A DNA stretch of 64,000 nucleotides. It comes from Symsagittifera roscoffensis. Lineage: Eukaryota > Xenacoelomorpha > Acoela > Convolutidae. A model generated the notes under the pieces. That model did no database searches and was not told where the DNA came from. It saw nothing but the letters and a program-made list of their open reading frames with translations. The translations under genes and the position numbers were made by a program. The stretch is taken from contig NC_087063.1 in assembly GCF_963678635.1 (NCBI RefSeq), positions 64,153,290 through 64,217,289 of the forward strand, in the 5' to 3' direction. Shown here in pieces: positions 43,789 to 55,394 of the stretch (position 1 is the stretch's first letter; each line of letters begins with the position of its first letter).

Positions 43789-44042
43789 CATTAAACTATG
43801 AAAGTATAGTATAAAGCCAGTATAGTTGCTTAGAAATATCCGCTATACAGCTCAGCGTATACATAGTGCGTTCCGGGGAGTTCGGCGTGGGTTCGATTCT
43901 CACCTAAGTCTTTTCATTTGAGAATCCTATTTGAGCCGAACCTGACAGAACATAAAATGCTAATATTTTAATCGGTTCAAAATTGGTTTGCAATTGAGTT
44001 TCTGTTAATTAAACTGCGTGAACTAAGTATGAACTCATTGTT
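43773..44042 (+). repeat. Partial LTR (first 270 bp) inside the sense BEL/Pao element
   Basis: It begins TGTTTATGCTACATAGC and follows the LTR to cattgt at 44042, then changes abruptly to unrelated ttcatactttct and pol sequence. Its tRNA-like segment (43841-43911) is directly followed by TTTT, a polymerase III type stop, which the other copies lack. Confidence 0.85.
43841..43911 (+). promoter_or_regulatory. tRNA-like segment of the partial LTR
   Basis: A box CAGCTCAGCG and B box GGTTCGATTCTCACC at the usual spacing, followed by TTTT at 43910-43913. Confidence 0.45.
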
Positions 44043-44052
44043 CATACTTTCT

Positions 44053-44785
44053 GAACACCCTCAAAAATTTGGTCGGACAATGGAACAAACTTAGTAGGAG
44101 CCGAAAAAGAGATTCTTCTGTGCATCAAAAATTGGAACGCAGAAGCTCCACTGTCGCTCGTACACAAAAACATTAAGTGGAAGTATAATCCGCCAAGTGC
44201 ACCACATCAAGGTGGAGTATGGGAGCGAATGGTGCGCAGTTGTAAGCGTGTGTTTTATGCAATCTTAGAGTCAAGAAAGTTGACTGACGAGATTTTGAAC
44301 ACAACCATGTGCCTAGTTGAAGGTTCACTAAACGCCCGTCCACTCACTCCCGTTTCTGACGACCCCGATAGTCTTGAGGATTGACGCCGAACCATTTCCT
44401 CTTAGGTCAGCACAGTCTAACGTTTCCGTCTCTAAGGTCGAGTGAAAACTATTCTCACTCTTAACGCTATGCCCGTGCGCAGTCGTACTCAAACGCAATT
44501 TGGCAGCGATGGTTAAGTGAGTACGTCCCTACACTCAATAAAAGAGTTAGGTGGCATGCTCCTCCCGAATACTCTTTGAAAACGGCAGATATGGTGTGGT
44601 TTGTTGAATCCACTAGCCCTAGGGGCCACTACCCACTAGCACGCATAATGTCGCTAAACTACGGCAAAGACAACACCGCCCGCTCCGCAAACCTAAGGAC
44701 CGTTTCCGGAAACTACACTCGGCCGCTCGTTAAGCTCGTTCCGATTCTCGCTCCTTCGGGGGTGGAGGATGTTTATGCTACATAG
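44053..44785 (+). pseudogene. Second copy of the BEL/Pao integrase 3' end
   Basis: It repeats 43056-43788 at an offset of 997 bases, including frames WSDNGTN-like to the pol stop. One base is missing in gaggattgacgcc (gaggatttgacgcc in the first copy). At several positions (for example cgtacacaaaaacattaag) it agrees with the antisense element instead of the adjacent copy. Confidence 0.82.
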
Positions 44786-45228
44786 CATTAAAGTATGAAA
44801 GTATAGTATAAAGCCAGTATAGTTGCTTAGCAATATCAGCTATATAGCTCAGCGTATACATAGTGCGTTCCGGGGAGTTCGGCGTGGGTTCGATTCTCAC
44901 CTAAGTCGTTTCATTTGAGAATCCTATTTGAGTCGAACCTGACAGAACATAAAATGCTAATATTTTAGTCGGTTCAAAATTGGTTTGCAATTGAGTTTCT
45001 GTTAATTAAACTGCGTGAACCAAGTATGAACTCATTGTGAAAAAACACATAAATCACACAAATCAGGGCATGAACAAGCCCACTTTTTAACTTGATAGGT
45101 GTAATATTGTTATTAATTCCGTGCAATAAAAATTACTAAAATTCGCCGTTTATTGATTCTCTTGAATTAAACCGATTCAGTTTCCTGTTTTTATAAGTTA
45201 TAAAAAAGTTATGAAAAAGGCCAGAATA
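44770..45228 (+). repeat. 3' LTR of sense BEL/Pao element
   Basis: 459 bp, from TGTTTATGCTACATAGC to ggccagaata, followed directly by TCGAG (45229-45233), the target duplication. It contains the tRNA-like segment at 44838-44908. Confidence 0.93.
44838..44908 (+). promoter_or_regulatory. tRNA-like segment of the 3' LTR
   Basis: A box TAGCTCAGCG and B box GGTTCGATTCTCACC, 42 bases apart, with a fully paired T-arm. Confidence 0.5.
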
Positions 45229-45233
45229 TCGAG

Positions 45234-47014
45234 TGTCTTTTGAACCGTCTGGTTTTCTTCGACTTCATATTATCCTCCCGCACGGGTGTTTCAGGGATAA
45301 TAATTGATTAAATTGTCAGTATCCATTAAAAATTGATTACAACCATAAAATTTTTTCAACCAATATAATCCATTATAATAGAATATAATCGATTATAATG
45401 TATTTTTGAGAATAATTTATAAATTTTTGTAAATTTTTTTCAAAGTTATCTCATTTCATGTTTCGCGCAGTTGCTACTTATTACGTTTCATTGATTTTTA
45501 CCTTTCACATAAGAATTTATTTATTTAAGTTTTCTCTGTGGGTGGGGGTCTGTGGACAGGGTGGGTGGAGGGGGGTTAATTGTAACTTTAGGGGCTGTGA
45601 AAAACGTTAATGAACATGGGGGTGGGCGTAGGGATAACAGTAGGGGCGTTGTTTAAATGCGGATGTGAGGGGGTAATGATATCTATGGAACTCCGGATTC
45701 CGGTGCGGGCTACCTATCATTAAGTATCATCAATCCTGAGCATGTTGATTCGCTCATGTGGCGGGTGTACATTTTTTGTCCCAATTTTTGATTTCGGGGA
45801 GCAGATTGCTTCACTCCCTCTCCACTTTTTCCTTAAAAGTCGACTTTTTATATGGTCGTGATAGTTTTTCTTTTCAGGACAACTCTTAAAAAATCGTTCA
45901 AGCTCAAATTTGGTTTTGCGCGGTTTGACATCTGATTTTTTTTTCAAGTAATTTCAGTTCTTATGTTGAAAAGAAGGCAAACACCACCATAGAACAGCTA
46001 AAGCAAAGAAAACTAAAAAAATTGTGATGGGTCTCTAGTTTCAAAAATGGATTTAAATTTTCAAATTTCCCAGCGGCAAAAAAAGTTTTTCATTGATCCA
46101 ATTTTTTTCATATTGGATTATTAGAAAAAGCAATCATAATATGCTCCCAAAATTCAAAGACCATTGAGAAGGTTCACTGCTCTGCTCTTCTATGAGTATG
46201 GCTTGTTTTTTATATATGTAATTATTCAAAAACAACCGTAATAACTGAGATTAAGGATTCAATAAAACAGAAGTCATGGGATTATCCCTGCATAAGCGGC
46301 TAGCCTAGTTTTTGTGCAATTTTAGATAGTTTGACTGAAATTATGTGTAAGAATAACTTCTATCAATTTTCCTCAGCTGCTGAAACTCCCCGGCTAGTTT
46401 GAGATTCAGTTTTCATATGGAAGAAAAGACTAAAGATTTTGAGAATCTTCGTTGGAGATGCAGCTACGTGCTAAATTTTGTGGAAAATAGTTCACCGTTT
46501 TTTGGGAAACAAATTTACCATTGTCGGAAACGTCCAAGCTAAGCCTGAGGCCAAATGTTCAATCAAATACCTTGTTGTGGTAGGAATATTCCCTGGTAGT
46601 GCAGCAACGCCTTTTTTATGAAAAATGTTATGGTCTTATGAAAAATCCAAACTTTTGAAAATTTAGTCGTTTCAAAACTTTTTCATTTTCTCTCAAAAAG
46701 CACCCAGCCAAATTTTTGATTCCGGATTCACTAAAAAAACAGGGCTTGGGATTTTTCTCGGTTAAAACTACTTTGCATAATTTTTGTAGAACTCGATGCG
46801 GTTTTCGGATAGATCCAATATTTGAAAATTAGGCCGTTTTTCTGAGAAACTACTCTGCTACGTCATAAATTACTGTTCAATCAAAAAAACGGGTGTTTGG
46901 TAAACAGTGGTATAAGCCAAGCTGCAGACTTTTGTAGAAAAAATTTCACAAATTTTTAATTACAGACTTGGCGATGGACTTAATCATAGATTGGATTTTT
47001 TGATGACCTGATAG
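45234..47014 (+). other. Intron 13 after the BEL element; G-rich tract and recurring intron segment
   Basis: No gene. 45538-45680 is G-rich on the + strand, with several GGG runs close together (gggtgggggtc, gggtgggtggagggggg), so it could form a G-quadruplex. About 45870-46150 is another copy of the recurring intron segment. Confidence 0.45.
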
Positions 47015-47170
47015 CAGGGGCGGATCTAGAATTTTCTCAAGGGTGGGGGTAAAGGGGAGGTACATTTTCAAAAAAAAAACAGGCCGAAAAAAGCTCCCTC
47101 TTCAAAATTAGTATATTTTGGCGCCGAAGGCGTCTTTACAAAAATTTTAGTTTTTTTTCTGCATATGAGG
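47015..47170. mobile_element. GGGGCGGATC-type MITE fragment
   Basis: caggggcggatctagaattt, a G-rich arm, aacaggccgaaaa and ttggcgccgaaggcg match the copies at 50.2, 54.4 and 56.1 kb. Confidence 0.55.
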
Positions 47171-47506
47171 CTACTCTTCTGTTTTATGATGAATCGGTGA
47201 ACATTCTTCAGATTCTTATATAGGTGTCATGATGATTTTTGTCAGTCCTAAAAATTTGAAAGTTGAAAATTTGCCTGGCAAAAACCAAACCGAGAATAAA
47301 CTGTTGCAACAGCTCAAGCTCGAACTTTTTTCATGAAATTTTCAAACTGTTCAAAAAAGAAAACACTGAGAAGTAATCCAAAAGTTTGAAAAACTAAATG
47401 TTCGGTGAAAATCAAATAATCAACTGTTGTGTTGTTGTGTTTTCCGCTTTCTTGAGACCGTTAAATGTTTGAAAGTATTTGTTTCCTTCTCTTCAGAATT
47501 TCACAC

Positions 47507-48300
47507 TACCCGGGTTGACAAAAAATGCTTGTCATACTATTTCATATTATATAAAAATGCTTATCATACTGTTTCATACTATTTCATACATAAAAATACT
47601 AACGAAATAGCAAGATAATTGTTTTTTTCATTCTATGAAATATTGTAATAAGCATTTTTCCCACATTCTGGAAATAAATAAGAAGAGTTATGATAGACTT
47701 CTTATCACAAAACTTTACAAAAAGTGCAAAAGCAATTTTTTGTTTTATAAAATTGTATGATAAGCATTTTTTCCAGAATTATGTTTTTTTTTCAGAATTA
47801 TCTTTATCTTAGCATATGAAACAAAAAACCCCTATTAAACTTATTGAAAATTGCCCTAGCAATTGATTTTTGAATTTTTAAATTTTTCTCTAAAAGAAGT
47901 GCTTATCGTACAATTTGATATATGAAAATTATATGATAAGCATTTTTTTGAACAAAACTAAAATCACGTTTTTGATAGTTAAATTTCTCTTTGTCATTGA
48001 AAGCTTTCATTAACCTCATTTGTAATTACCGAAACATATTTTTGGAGAGATTTTTGAAAAAAAAATATATAAAATGCTCGATGAAAATTGTATGATAAGC
48101 ATTTTTTCATCGAAATTTTTAAAATCATTTTCTACATGACCAGAAAATTTCAAATGAGCCGAAAAAAATCAAATTGGGTTAAAAATCCTATAAACAGTTT
48201 TTAAGTTTTTTATGAAAATTGTGAGAAGCATTTTTTTCATAGACGCCATATCTGAAATTATATGATAAGGGTTTTCCTTTTATGGACGTCAACCCGGGTA
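47507..48300. mobile_element. Terminal-inverted-repeat element carrying an array of ATGATAAGCATTTTT motifs
   Basis: TACCCGGGTTGAC at 47507-47519 is repeated in inverted form, GTCAACCCGGGTA, at 48288-48300. If the outer TA is the target, the inverted repeats are CCCGGGTTGAC and the class would be Tc1/mariner-like. The 794-bp interior has no gene. It does have about nine scattered copies, in both orientations, of a sequence close to tgataagcattttt. Confidence 0.65.
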
Positions 48301-48999
48301 AATAGTCTACTTATTAATTTTCTATGCGGTCAATCTTACATTGGCTTCATATTTTGTGGAGTTGCAGTACAAAGGCAATAGACAAGTAGCTATAAGGATA
48401 CTTTTAAAGGGAGACGTGCAAGGTAAAACTTTTCGTGAATGTGCAAATCTGGAAAAACTGATGGCTAAATATGAAATTGAAATAAATGCAGGCAGATTAT
48501 AACATTCATCTTAGTATCACATCTATGCTTCCGTTGAATAAGAGCTTTTTTTAAAACTTCATCTCTGTTTTCACTTCAATTCAAAATTTTGTGGGTTTCA
48601 ACAGTTCGCAATTGCAAAAGGAGAAACTTATTCAGCCATTTTATAATAGAAGAACATTTTTTCTTGAATTTAAATTTAATTCAGGAAAAATAAAAAAACT
48701 TGCGTAGTAAATTTAATGTAAACTTGATAATGTAGGATGAGATTTTGGGCAGACTTTAGATATTTCAAAGAAGACCCTGAAAACTTATCGTTTGACAATA
48801 TACTATACAATTCGAGCCTATTTGGATCAGAAGTTAATATAAATGGTTATGAAATTAGATAAAATGACCATAATATGAGTAACTGGGCGCAATTTGTATA
48901 CATTTTTTCTTTTTTTTTCTAAAATTAAGAATAATTTTTCAATTTTCTGAAAATTGAAGGTCACAAAATTTAAAAAAAATATATTGCACATTACGAGGC
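48301..48999 (+). other. Intron 13, no gene
   Basis: AT-rich sequence with no recognisable exon, motif or repeat beyond poly-T runs. Confidence 0.4.
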
Positions 49000-49365
49000 C
49001 AAACTGTGCATTCTGTGCATTGTGTGCGGATTCCACAACAGGCCAAAATCAGATTTGTCGCGGAATCCACATAATTGTTACTTTTCTTTGATCTTCTTTG
49101 CTGTTATGGATTCCGCAAACTAATACTTAAAACACTGTTCAGCTCAAAATTGCTCCAAAAATAGACGAATTTGCGGAATCCGCAACCGTGTTTGCGGAAT
49201 CAAGAACAGTACGTGGAGTCCGCAAACAAACAATAAGACTTGTGTCTAGTTAAATTGAGCTGTTGCGTAATCCGCAACTGTAAGCGGAATCCGCAAAGTG
49301 TAAGTGGAATCCGCAAATTGTAATGGAAAACGCATTTTAATTGCGGATTCCATTTACATATATGT
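49000..49365. repeat. Cluster of the palindrome TTGCGGAATCCGCAA and variants
   Basis: About a dozen forms of tgcggaatccgca, gcggattcc or tggattccgca occur in 360 bp. The complete form is a 15-base palindrome centred on one A. The first bases (aggccaaactgtgcattctg) also match 23222-23240. No coding capacity. Confidence 0.65.
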
Positions 49366-49978
49366 ATATATGTAGTACCGTTTAAAATTTTATCTTTTAA
49401 TTACATGACTCGATTTCACTAGAATAGGAATTTACTTGATAAATTTTTGGGATTAATGCAATCCCAATTACTGACCAGTATTTGGGATCGATGAAATCCC
49501 AATTACTGAACTAATTGGACGATTTTCTATGCAAAAAATTTCTCGACAAAACCAACAAGAATTGGGCTCAAACACACTGTGCTGATAAAAGTTTTACGCA
49601 AAAGCAAAAACGTCGTCAAAGAATCAGAAACTCTATAGACGTTTTTATCGCACCCGTACTTAAATGTTTTTGGGCTATACATACATACCTGACCACTCTG
49701 CTATAATTTGCTTTGTTACTGTTTTTGCGTTGTTTTGGCTGACTTAAAGTTACCGTGTTTCGCAAAATAAGTTGCACTTTTTCAATTCTGGTAAAATTCT
49801 ATGCAACTGGTGAGTTATTCAAAGGTATGATCGAAAGGATTTATAAATTAAAAACTCTGTTGATATAATTTAAATGTTGACTCTTGAAACAAAGAAAGTC
49901 GCAAACGACCAATTCAAGGGGAAAATGAGCCTTCTTCTAGGCTTTTTTCTGATAATTTTCTAATTGTATTTTTTTTAG
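49366..49978 (+). other. End of intron 13, no gene
   Basis: It contains a short direct repeat (gggattaatgcaatcccaatt / gggatcgatgaaatcccaatt, near 49449 and 49487). It ends with a T-rich tract and TTTTAG. Confidence 0.45.
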
Positions 49979-50047
49979 TTAAACAACACAGATGCGCAAA
50001 GACAGATGCAACCTACCCAATCACCAATGCAGAATAACAACAACTGG
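49979..50047 (+). CDS. Modular repeat gene, exon 14 (Gln/Asn-rich linker)
   Basis: A 69-bp phase-0 exon with acceptor tattttttttag and donor GTAAAA. It encodes 23 residues, LNNTDAQRQMQPTQSPMQ followed by an Asn run and a final Trp. It lacks the 22-residue motif but keeps the final W|GT arrangement of the motif exons. Short length makes it less certain than its neighbours. Confidence 0.6.
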
Positions 50048-50199
50048 GTAAAAGCTATTCTTGCTGTATATTTGAGCTCTTTTTCAATCCCCAGCTATGT
50101 TTTTTGCTCTATGAAATTCCGCTAATATTGCCCGATTGGGTTGAATCGTGAGTGGTATTAAGTTTACTCATCTTTAATGCATTTGATTTGTTTCCACTC

Positions 50200-50465
50200 A
50201 GGGGCAGATCTGGGATTTCTTAAAGCACGAAAAAGACGCTGTTTTGGCCAAATCTTCAGCGCCGCAGGCAAAGTTTTGGATAAAAACAGGCCAAAAAAAG
50301 GCGTTTTTAGGCATTTTTTGGACAATCCCCCTCCAAGTTAGTATAGATTGGTGGCAAAGGTGCCTTTAGAAAAATTTTACGATCGGTCGGCAAAAAATGG
50401 ATATCTTAAAAAGTACCAAAGGGGGACCCTTTGGGTCGGCAGGGGTCGAATCCCTGAAAGAGACA
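50200..50465. mobile_element. GGGGCGGATC-type MITE, degenerate
   Basis: Left wording aggggcagatctgggattt; inner gcgccgcaggcaaagtttt and gggaccctttgggtcggc match the copies at 54.4 and 56.1 kb. Confidence 0.55.
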
Positions 50466-50669
50466 GTTCAAAGTTAAAACTTAACAACCTACGAAATCTT
50501 TGACAAACTCATATCAGTAAGTAGGCGCAGTACAATTCATGTTTTTTTGTGAAGAATGTTACGCTCTTTGGTCATTCTTAAAACTGCAATTCTAATCACA
50601 GTAACTGAAATTTGTTTTTAAAATTTAAGAGGCGTCGTTTCGCACGATGTTGTAGTTCTTGCAAAAGAC

Positions 50670-51040
50670 TAAAATTTAAAATCATCCCCCCACACGCCAT
50701 ATAAAGTACAAAAAGAGAGATTTCGTTCCCTGTAACAAATCAATTATGGCAAATAAGCTTCGTTCAACCAATTTGGAACGATTTATAAGACGGATAAATC
50801 TCGCTTACGCGTTAATAGCCCAAATTATATTGCGCGTTATTTGTCCCAAATTGGACCAAATGGCTATCTTTAAACCCCCATAACTCTTCAAAAAAGATCT
50901 TAGGTAGAATATTTTTTTCAAATTTAAGCTTAGAACAACAAAAATGGCTAATTAGAAAGTCTAAATTTGTCTGAAGAAAAAAACCCACCCAGAGCACAAA
51001 TATTCCGTTTCTTTTTTTTATGAAAGTCGGAACAAAAACA
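50670..51040 (+). repeat. Dispersed repeat R4, copy 2
   Basis: cccccacacgccatataaag at the left and gagcacaaatattccgtttc at the right; the same block as 55395-55795 and, inverted, 1716-2110. Confidence 0.65.
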
Positions 51041-51164
51041 GGCTCAAAGACCGAGTACAATACAAAAATTTTGAAAGAAAATTTATCAACTCTGATAACA
51101 GCAGCCAAGAAGATATACAGTAACGTTTATAAGTCCTCCAGATAATTAGAAAGTAGAAAGAAAG

Positions 51165-51286
51165 GAAATACAGAGGAGATAGAAAGAGAGATGATAGGAA
51201 AAGATAGAGAGAGAGGAGACAGAGAGGTAAGTTTAGAGACTGAGAGAGAGAAGGAGAGAAAAAGGAGGAGAAGAAAGAGTGAGAGA

Positions 51287-51339
<53 letters not shown>

Positions 51340-51360
51340 GAGAAGAGAAGAGGGTAAAGG
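51165..51360. repeat. GA-rich simple repeat
   Basis: Purine-rich, with long (AG)n runs at 51287-51335. It makes Ser/Leu-rich open frames on the minus strand and an Arg/Glu frame on the plus strand, none of which is a gene. Confidence 0.9.
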
Positions 51361-54071
51361 GTATTTGAAATAGGAAAAACTAAAATTTGGACGAAGAATT
51401 TTGGAAGAAATCTGCAGAACATCTGTCACGATATTTAAAACTGTGCTTTTTCAGCCTTGTATGGCCAATTGAGTATCAGTGAAAAACTCAAATGCACTTT
51501 CTCATTTTTACGGTCTCAAAAATTGATTTTAGAAGCTCATGATCAAAGCTTTTTTTGAACATGAAATCATAACGAGCTCTATATATGATACAGCAATTGG
51601 AATTCGCAAAAAAAAACAATTTAAAAAAGTTTATTAGATATCTGTTGTAAGAATTAAAAAAGCAGAATAAATCTTCCTAAATTAGTTCTCTCAAACTGCA
51701 TGTCATCAAAAATAGCAAAAATCAGAAAAACAGCTATATTTGAAGAAATCGATTTGCAGCTAAACTACATTAATTTACGTTATTTTTCTGCTGGCTTAAT
51801 CTAATGCTGCTGAGTATTATTTTTTCATTTGTCTATTGGCTACTTATAGAAAAAATAGCTATGAATCATTGGCCAAAAATAAGATAGCGTGACGTACTTT
51901 ATCTAAAATTACTCTAAGAGAAGGCCACTCCTGGTTTTGACTCACAGTCTCTAGCCAAGGATTCTTTGAAAGTTTGAAAGTCACAAATTGAGATGAAAAT
52001 TTTAGTCGCAACATCACCTTGTTGTTCAAACAAAGATCTGCCAAAAAGAAACATGTAGAACTTAGTCCATGCTCAATTTTTCGTTCATATAATCAAGAAA
52101 ACTATAAAATCAATGAGTAAACCTATTTAAAAGCAGAAAATACTTATTTTTATATCATCTTCGTTTGTAAAAATGTCTAGGATTGGTTACATTTCCAACC
52201 CATCAGCTATTTAGTTTTTTAATTAGCCTAATAGCTATTCAGCAAACTTTCAAATTATTTAATACAAAAGATGCTAGGTAATTTTTTACCAAGTCCTCTG
52301 TGCAACTTGTCATTTGGTACTGATTTGTGTACCAGTAAGCGATGTTTTCATCGGTAGATTTCACAATTTTTTGCGATATGTGACCTGTTGAAAACAGTTC
52401 AGAAGAAATATTTATGATTTATCTTAACATTTATCACTGCAAACTATTTAGAACGTACTAATAAGATCATAACTAAAATTGAATCACCTAAGTGCAGATA
52501 TATGAAATGAAAAGATTTCACAGAGCGAAAGAATTTAGCAGCAAAAGGGAGATGAAAACTCGACATTCCAAGTATGGAACTTACAAAATCGAAAATTAAT
52601 TAACACAAATCTACAACTTCTTTTTGAATTTGCAACACTCTGAATCTCATCGTTATGTACTTCGCTGACAAAATCAATCTACATTCTCCTCAAAGAATTT
52701 AGAAGATACTCCATCCATCCTCCACAAGAGAAATTTTGATTTAATTTTTTTCTAAACACTCGATGGATGAAACCAGTTCAAAACAAGTATTTATTGTTTA
52801 TCTTGACTTTTATCATTGTAAAGTATTTAGAACTAAGCAATCATGGTCCATTACTATAACTTACCATAAATAGTAAAGCTGAAGCTATTCATAGTTTAAG
52901 CCAGAGAAAGTATAAAACTGATTGAAATCAGTTGCTTTCTTCTCTCCTCTAACGTCGTAAGAATATCAGCAGAAGATTAGTATTATCAGAAGATTAGATT
53001 ATCAGTAAGATTAGGATTGGTATTAGACTAAGAAGTTACACGAAGTTGCGCGGCCAAAAATAAGGTAGCGTGACGAGCAGACGGTGTACTTTATCTGAAA
53101 TTATTCTATGAGAAGGCCACCCCTGATTTTGACTCACAGTCTTTAGCCAATGATTCTTTGTCTTTTTTGTTGTTCGATCAACACTGTCTGAAATTTGTTT
53201 GCACTTGAATGTAATCTTTTGAGGTTTGACATTTTTTCTTCAGATTTCATTTTTATTATATATGCCTAAATGAAGGCGAAAGTTGCTCTCGAATTGTTCA
53301 TGTGGATTTTTTTTTGCAAAAAAACCCAACTGACTTTTTGCATCGAAATTGGATTTTAGCTTCTAAGTTTCCCAGCGGTGGAAACTGAACTAATGATTCA
53401 ATTTTCTCTAATTGGGTTAGTTTTATGAAAAAAAAATTAATCGTAAAAGATTTCTGAAATTAAAAGATCCCTAACATGATGTAACTTTTCTTGTAATTGG
53501 AAAGAACAAAAAATATATTAAAAGTATTAAGCGTAGTGAAGACTCTTATGTAGGTCTTGCTGATTTTTTTTGTTTTTTTTTCAGGAAAAGTCTTAAAAAT
53601 CTCTAATAACTACATATGTGCATTCATACATGCTGATGCATTTATGATTGCACTTAGGTAAAAATGCATTTTGTGAGTTCAATTATTATTCATCTTCTGA
53701 AAGTGACGTAAAAAGCCTTCTCCAAATACGAACGTGGAAATGGCGCAAAAAAAACAAAAAACATGAACTATTTCTAGTTTCGAAAAAGGAATTTAATTGT
53801 TCGATTTCCAGCGGAATAAAAACTTTATCTATTGATCCAGTTTTCTCTAAGTGGGTTCATGTTATGAAAAAAGCGCCGATCATAAAATATTCTAGAAATT
53901 CGAACAGCTTAAAAGGCATCTATTTTCTTCTTTGAAGTTCGAAAATTGAGATTTTTTCAAGAAAGTCATTGTTTCTTTCATGTTTACTTGCGTTCATTAC
54001 TCTTTTCCAATCTTCGATTGGCTAATTTTTTAAAAATCAGTCTTTGACTGTGTGTTGGCTATTGTTTGCAG
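51361..54071 (+). other. Intron 14, second part: direct repeats and recurring intron segments
   Basis: No exon is supported. 51870-51975 and 53050-53160 are copies of one segment (ggccaaaaataa, tagcgtgacg, tttgactcacagtct). 52390-52460 and 52770-52850 are a second degenerate pair. 53210-53450 and 53740-53900 belong to the recurring intron segment. 53590-53660 matches the sequence just before exon 12, but no exon follows it here. Confidence 0.45.
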
Positions 54072-54263
54072 TGCGAGCCCGAAAACTTCTTCGCAGAAGA
54101 AGCAGAAGAGGAGGATACATCGTCCAGCAGCAGTAGCAACAGTAGTAGCGAGGATGACTGTGGACCTAAGTACTGCTGTCCCTGTCCTGAACAGCAGCAA
54201 CAGCAGCCCCAACAGCAGCCCGCTGCTTCCGCACCCGTCCAATACGCCCCTTCCCCGCAACCG
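54072..54263 (+). CDS. Modular repeat gene, exon 15 (acidic, Ser-, Cys- and Gln-rich)
   Basis: A 192-bp phase-0 exon with acceptor ggctattgtttgcag and donor GTAAGC. It encodes 64 residues: an acidic head (CEPENFFAEEAEEED), a Ser/Asn run, DDCGPKYCCPCPE, poly-Gln with Pro, and a Pro/Ala/Ser end. The exon is markedly GC-richer than its flanks. All three frames are open because of the CAG/AGC repeats. The frame chosen is the one in phase with both neighbours. Low-complexity content argues for a disordered segment. Confidence 0.72.
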
Positions 54264-54412
54264 GTAAGCAAATCACGCCGCAAGCTGATCCACAATCCAC
54301 ATTTAAGAAATTTAACTTTTTGTATTGAAATGTAAATCGAAACTTAAATTATCTTTGACGTGGCTATTGGGAGGCTACGAATTTTGTTTTACGATAATTT
54401 ACCGAATGCCCA

Positions 54413-54840
54413 TCACCAGGGGTGGATCTAGGATTTTCTCGGTGGGGGGGGGGGGGGGAGGATTTTCAAACAAATTTCGAAAATTGTGTCGATCTTTTTT
54501 TTAGGTCGACCAAATTGATTTTATGAGCTCTCCCAAAGCATTGCAAAAATCCAAAGACCCTGTTTTGACTACAATTTCTGCACCGCAGGCATACTTTTGA
54601 AAAAACAGGCCAAAAAATGGCATTTTTAGGCAATTTTTGGAAAAATTTGACAAAAAAATCAGATTTGTCAATTTTTAATTCCACCACACTCCCCCTCAAA
54701 ATTAGTATATATTGGCGCCGAAAGTGCCATTAGAATTTTTTTAGGGTCCGCCTCCAAAAATGGATATCTCAAAGTAGCACAAAGGGGGAACTTATGGGTC
54801 GACATGTGGTGGAATCCCTGAGAAAAGGGGCGTACTCCGA
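54413..54840. mobile_element. GGGGCGGATC-type MITE
   Basis: caggggtggatctaggattt at the left, followed by a run of 15 or more G. The inner gcaccgcaggcatactttt, ttggcgccgaaagtgcc and ggaatccctgagaaaagggg match the 50.2 and 56.1 kb copies. Confidence 0.6.
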
Positions 54841-54849
54841 GTGATTTTT

Positions 54850-55130
54850 GTGCTCCGAGTGATTTTTTTCCAGACAAGCTTCGACTTTTTAGCAAGCCAA
54901 TTTTGACGGATTATTTCATTGCAGACAAAAAGTGTTGTTGTCATGAGCTCAAACTTAAGAAGAAATTTTGTAAAAATGTGGGGGTTTAAAACAGGTTGCG
55001 AATTTTGCCAATTTGGGATGCAATTCGTGATATATTTCGATTTTTTCTCAAAGCTTTTATTTCGATTGCCGAAAAATGATTGAATTAGAAAAAACCACCC
55101 CAAGCATAAATATAATGTTTTCTTCGAAAG
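54850..55130 (-). repeat. Dispersed repeat R4, partial copy
   Basis: Degenerate, with gctccgagtgatttttttcc, cttcgactttttagcaag and tgggggtttaaaac. Confidence 0.45.
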
Positions 55131-55394
55131 TTATAACAAAAAAACTTACCAAAACCTGATCTCAACAGTTTTTACAGTTTTTTACAATGTATCACATTAT
55201 ACACTAAAATCAGCTTCCTTAGCCTCGCATATCAAAAAAGGACATTCAAATTTGATTTCGAAAACAACAAGACTGCTCCTATCAGGGTGAAGCCCTGATT
55301 GTTCAGACTGCCTCTTAAGGTCTATGGAGCAGTAATAAGATAAAAAATTAAAAAGAATGGAATAAAATGATTTTTTTTTAAAAACAAATTTTGA

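Noticed and set aside
51018-51429. Ser/Leu-rich minus-strand frames and an Arg/Glu plus-strand frame
   Set aside because: They are translations of a GA simple repeat.
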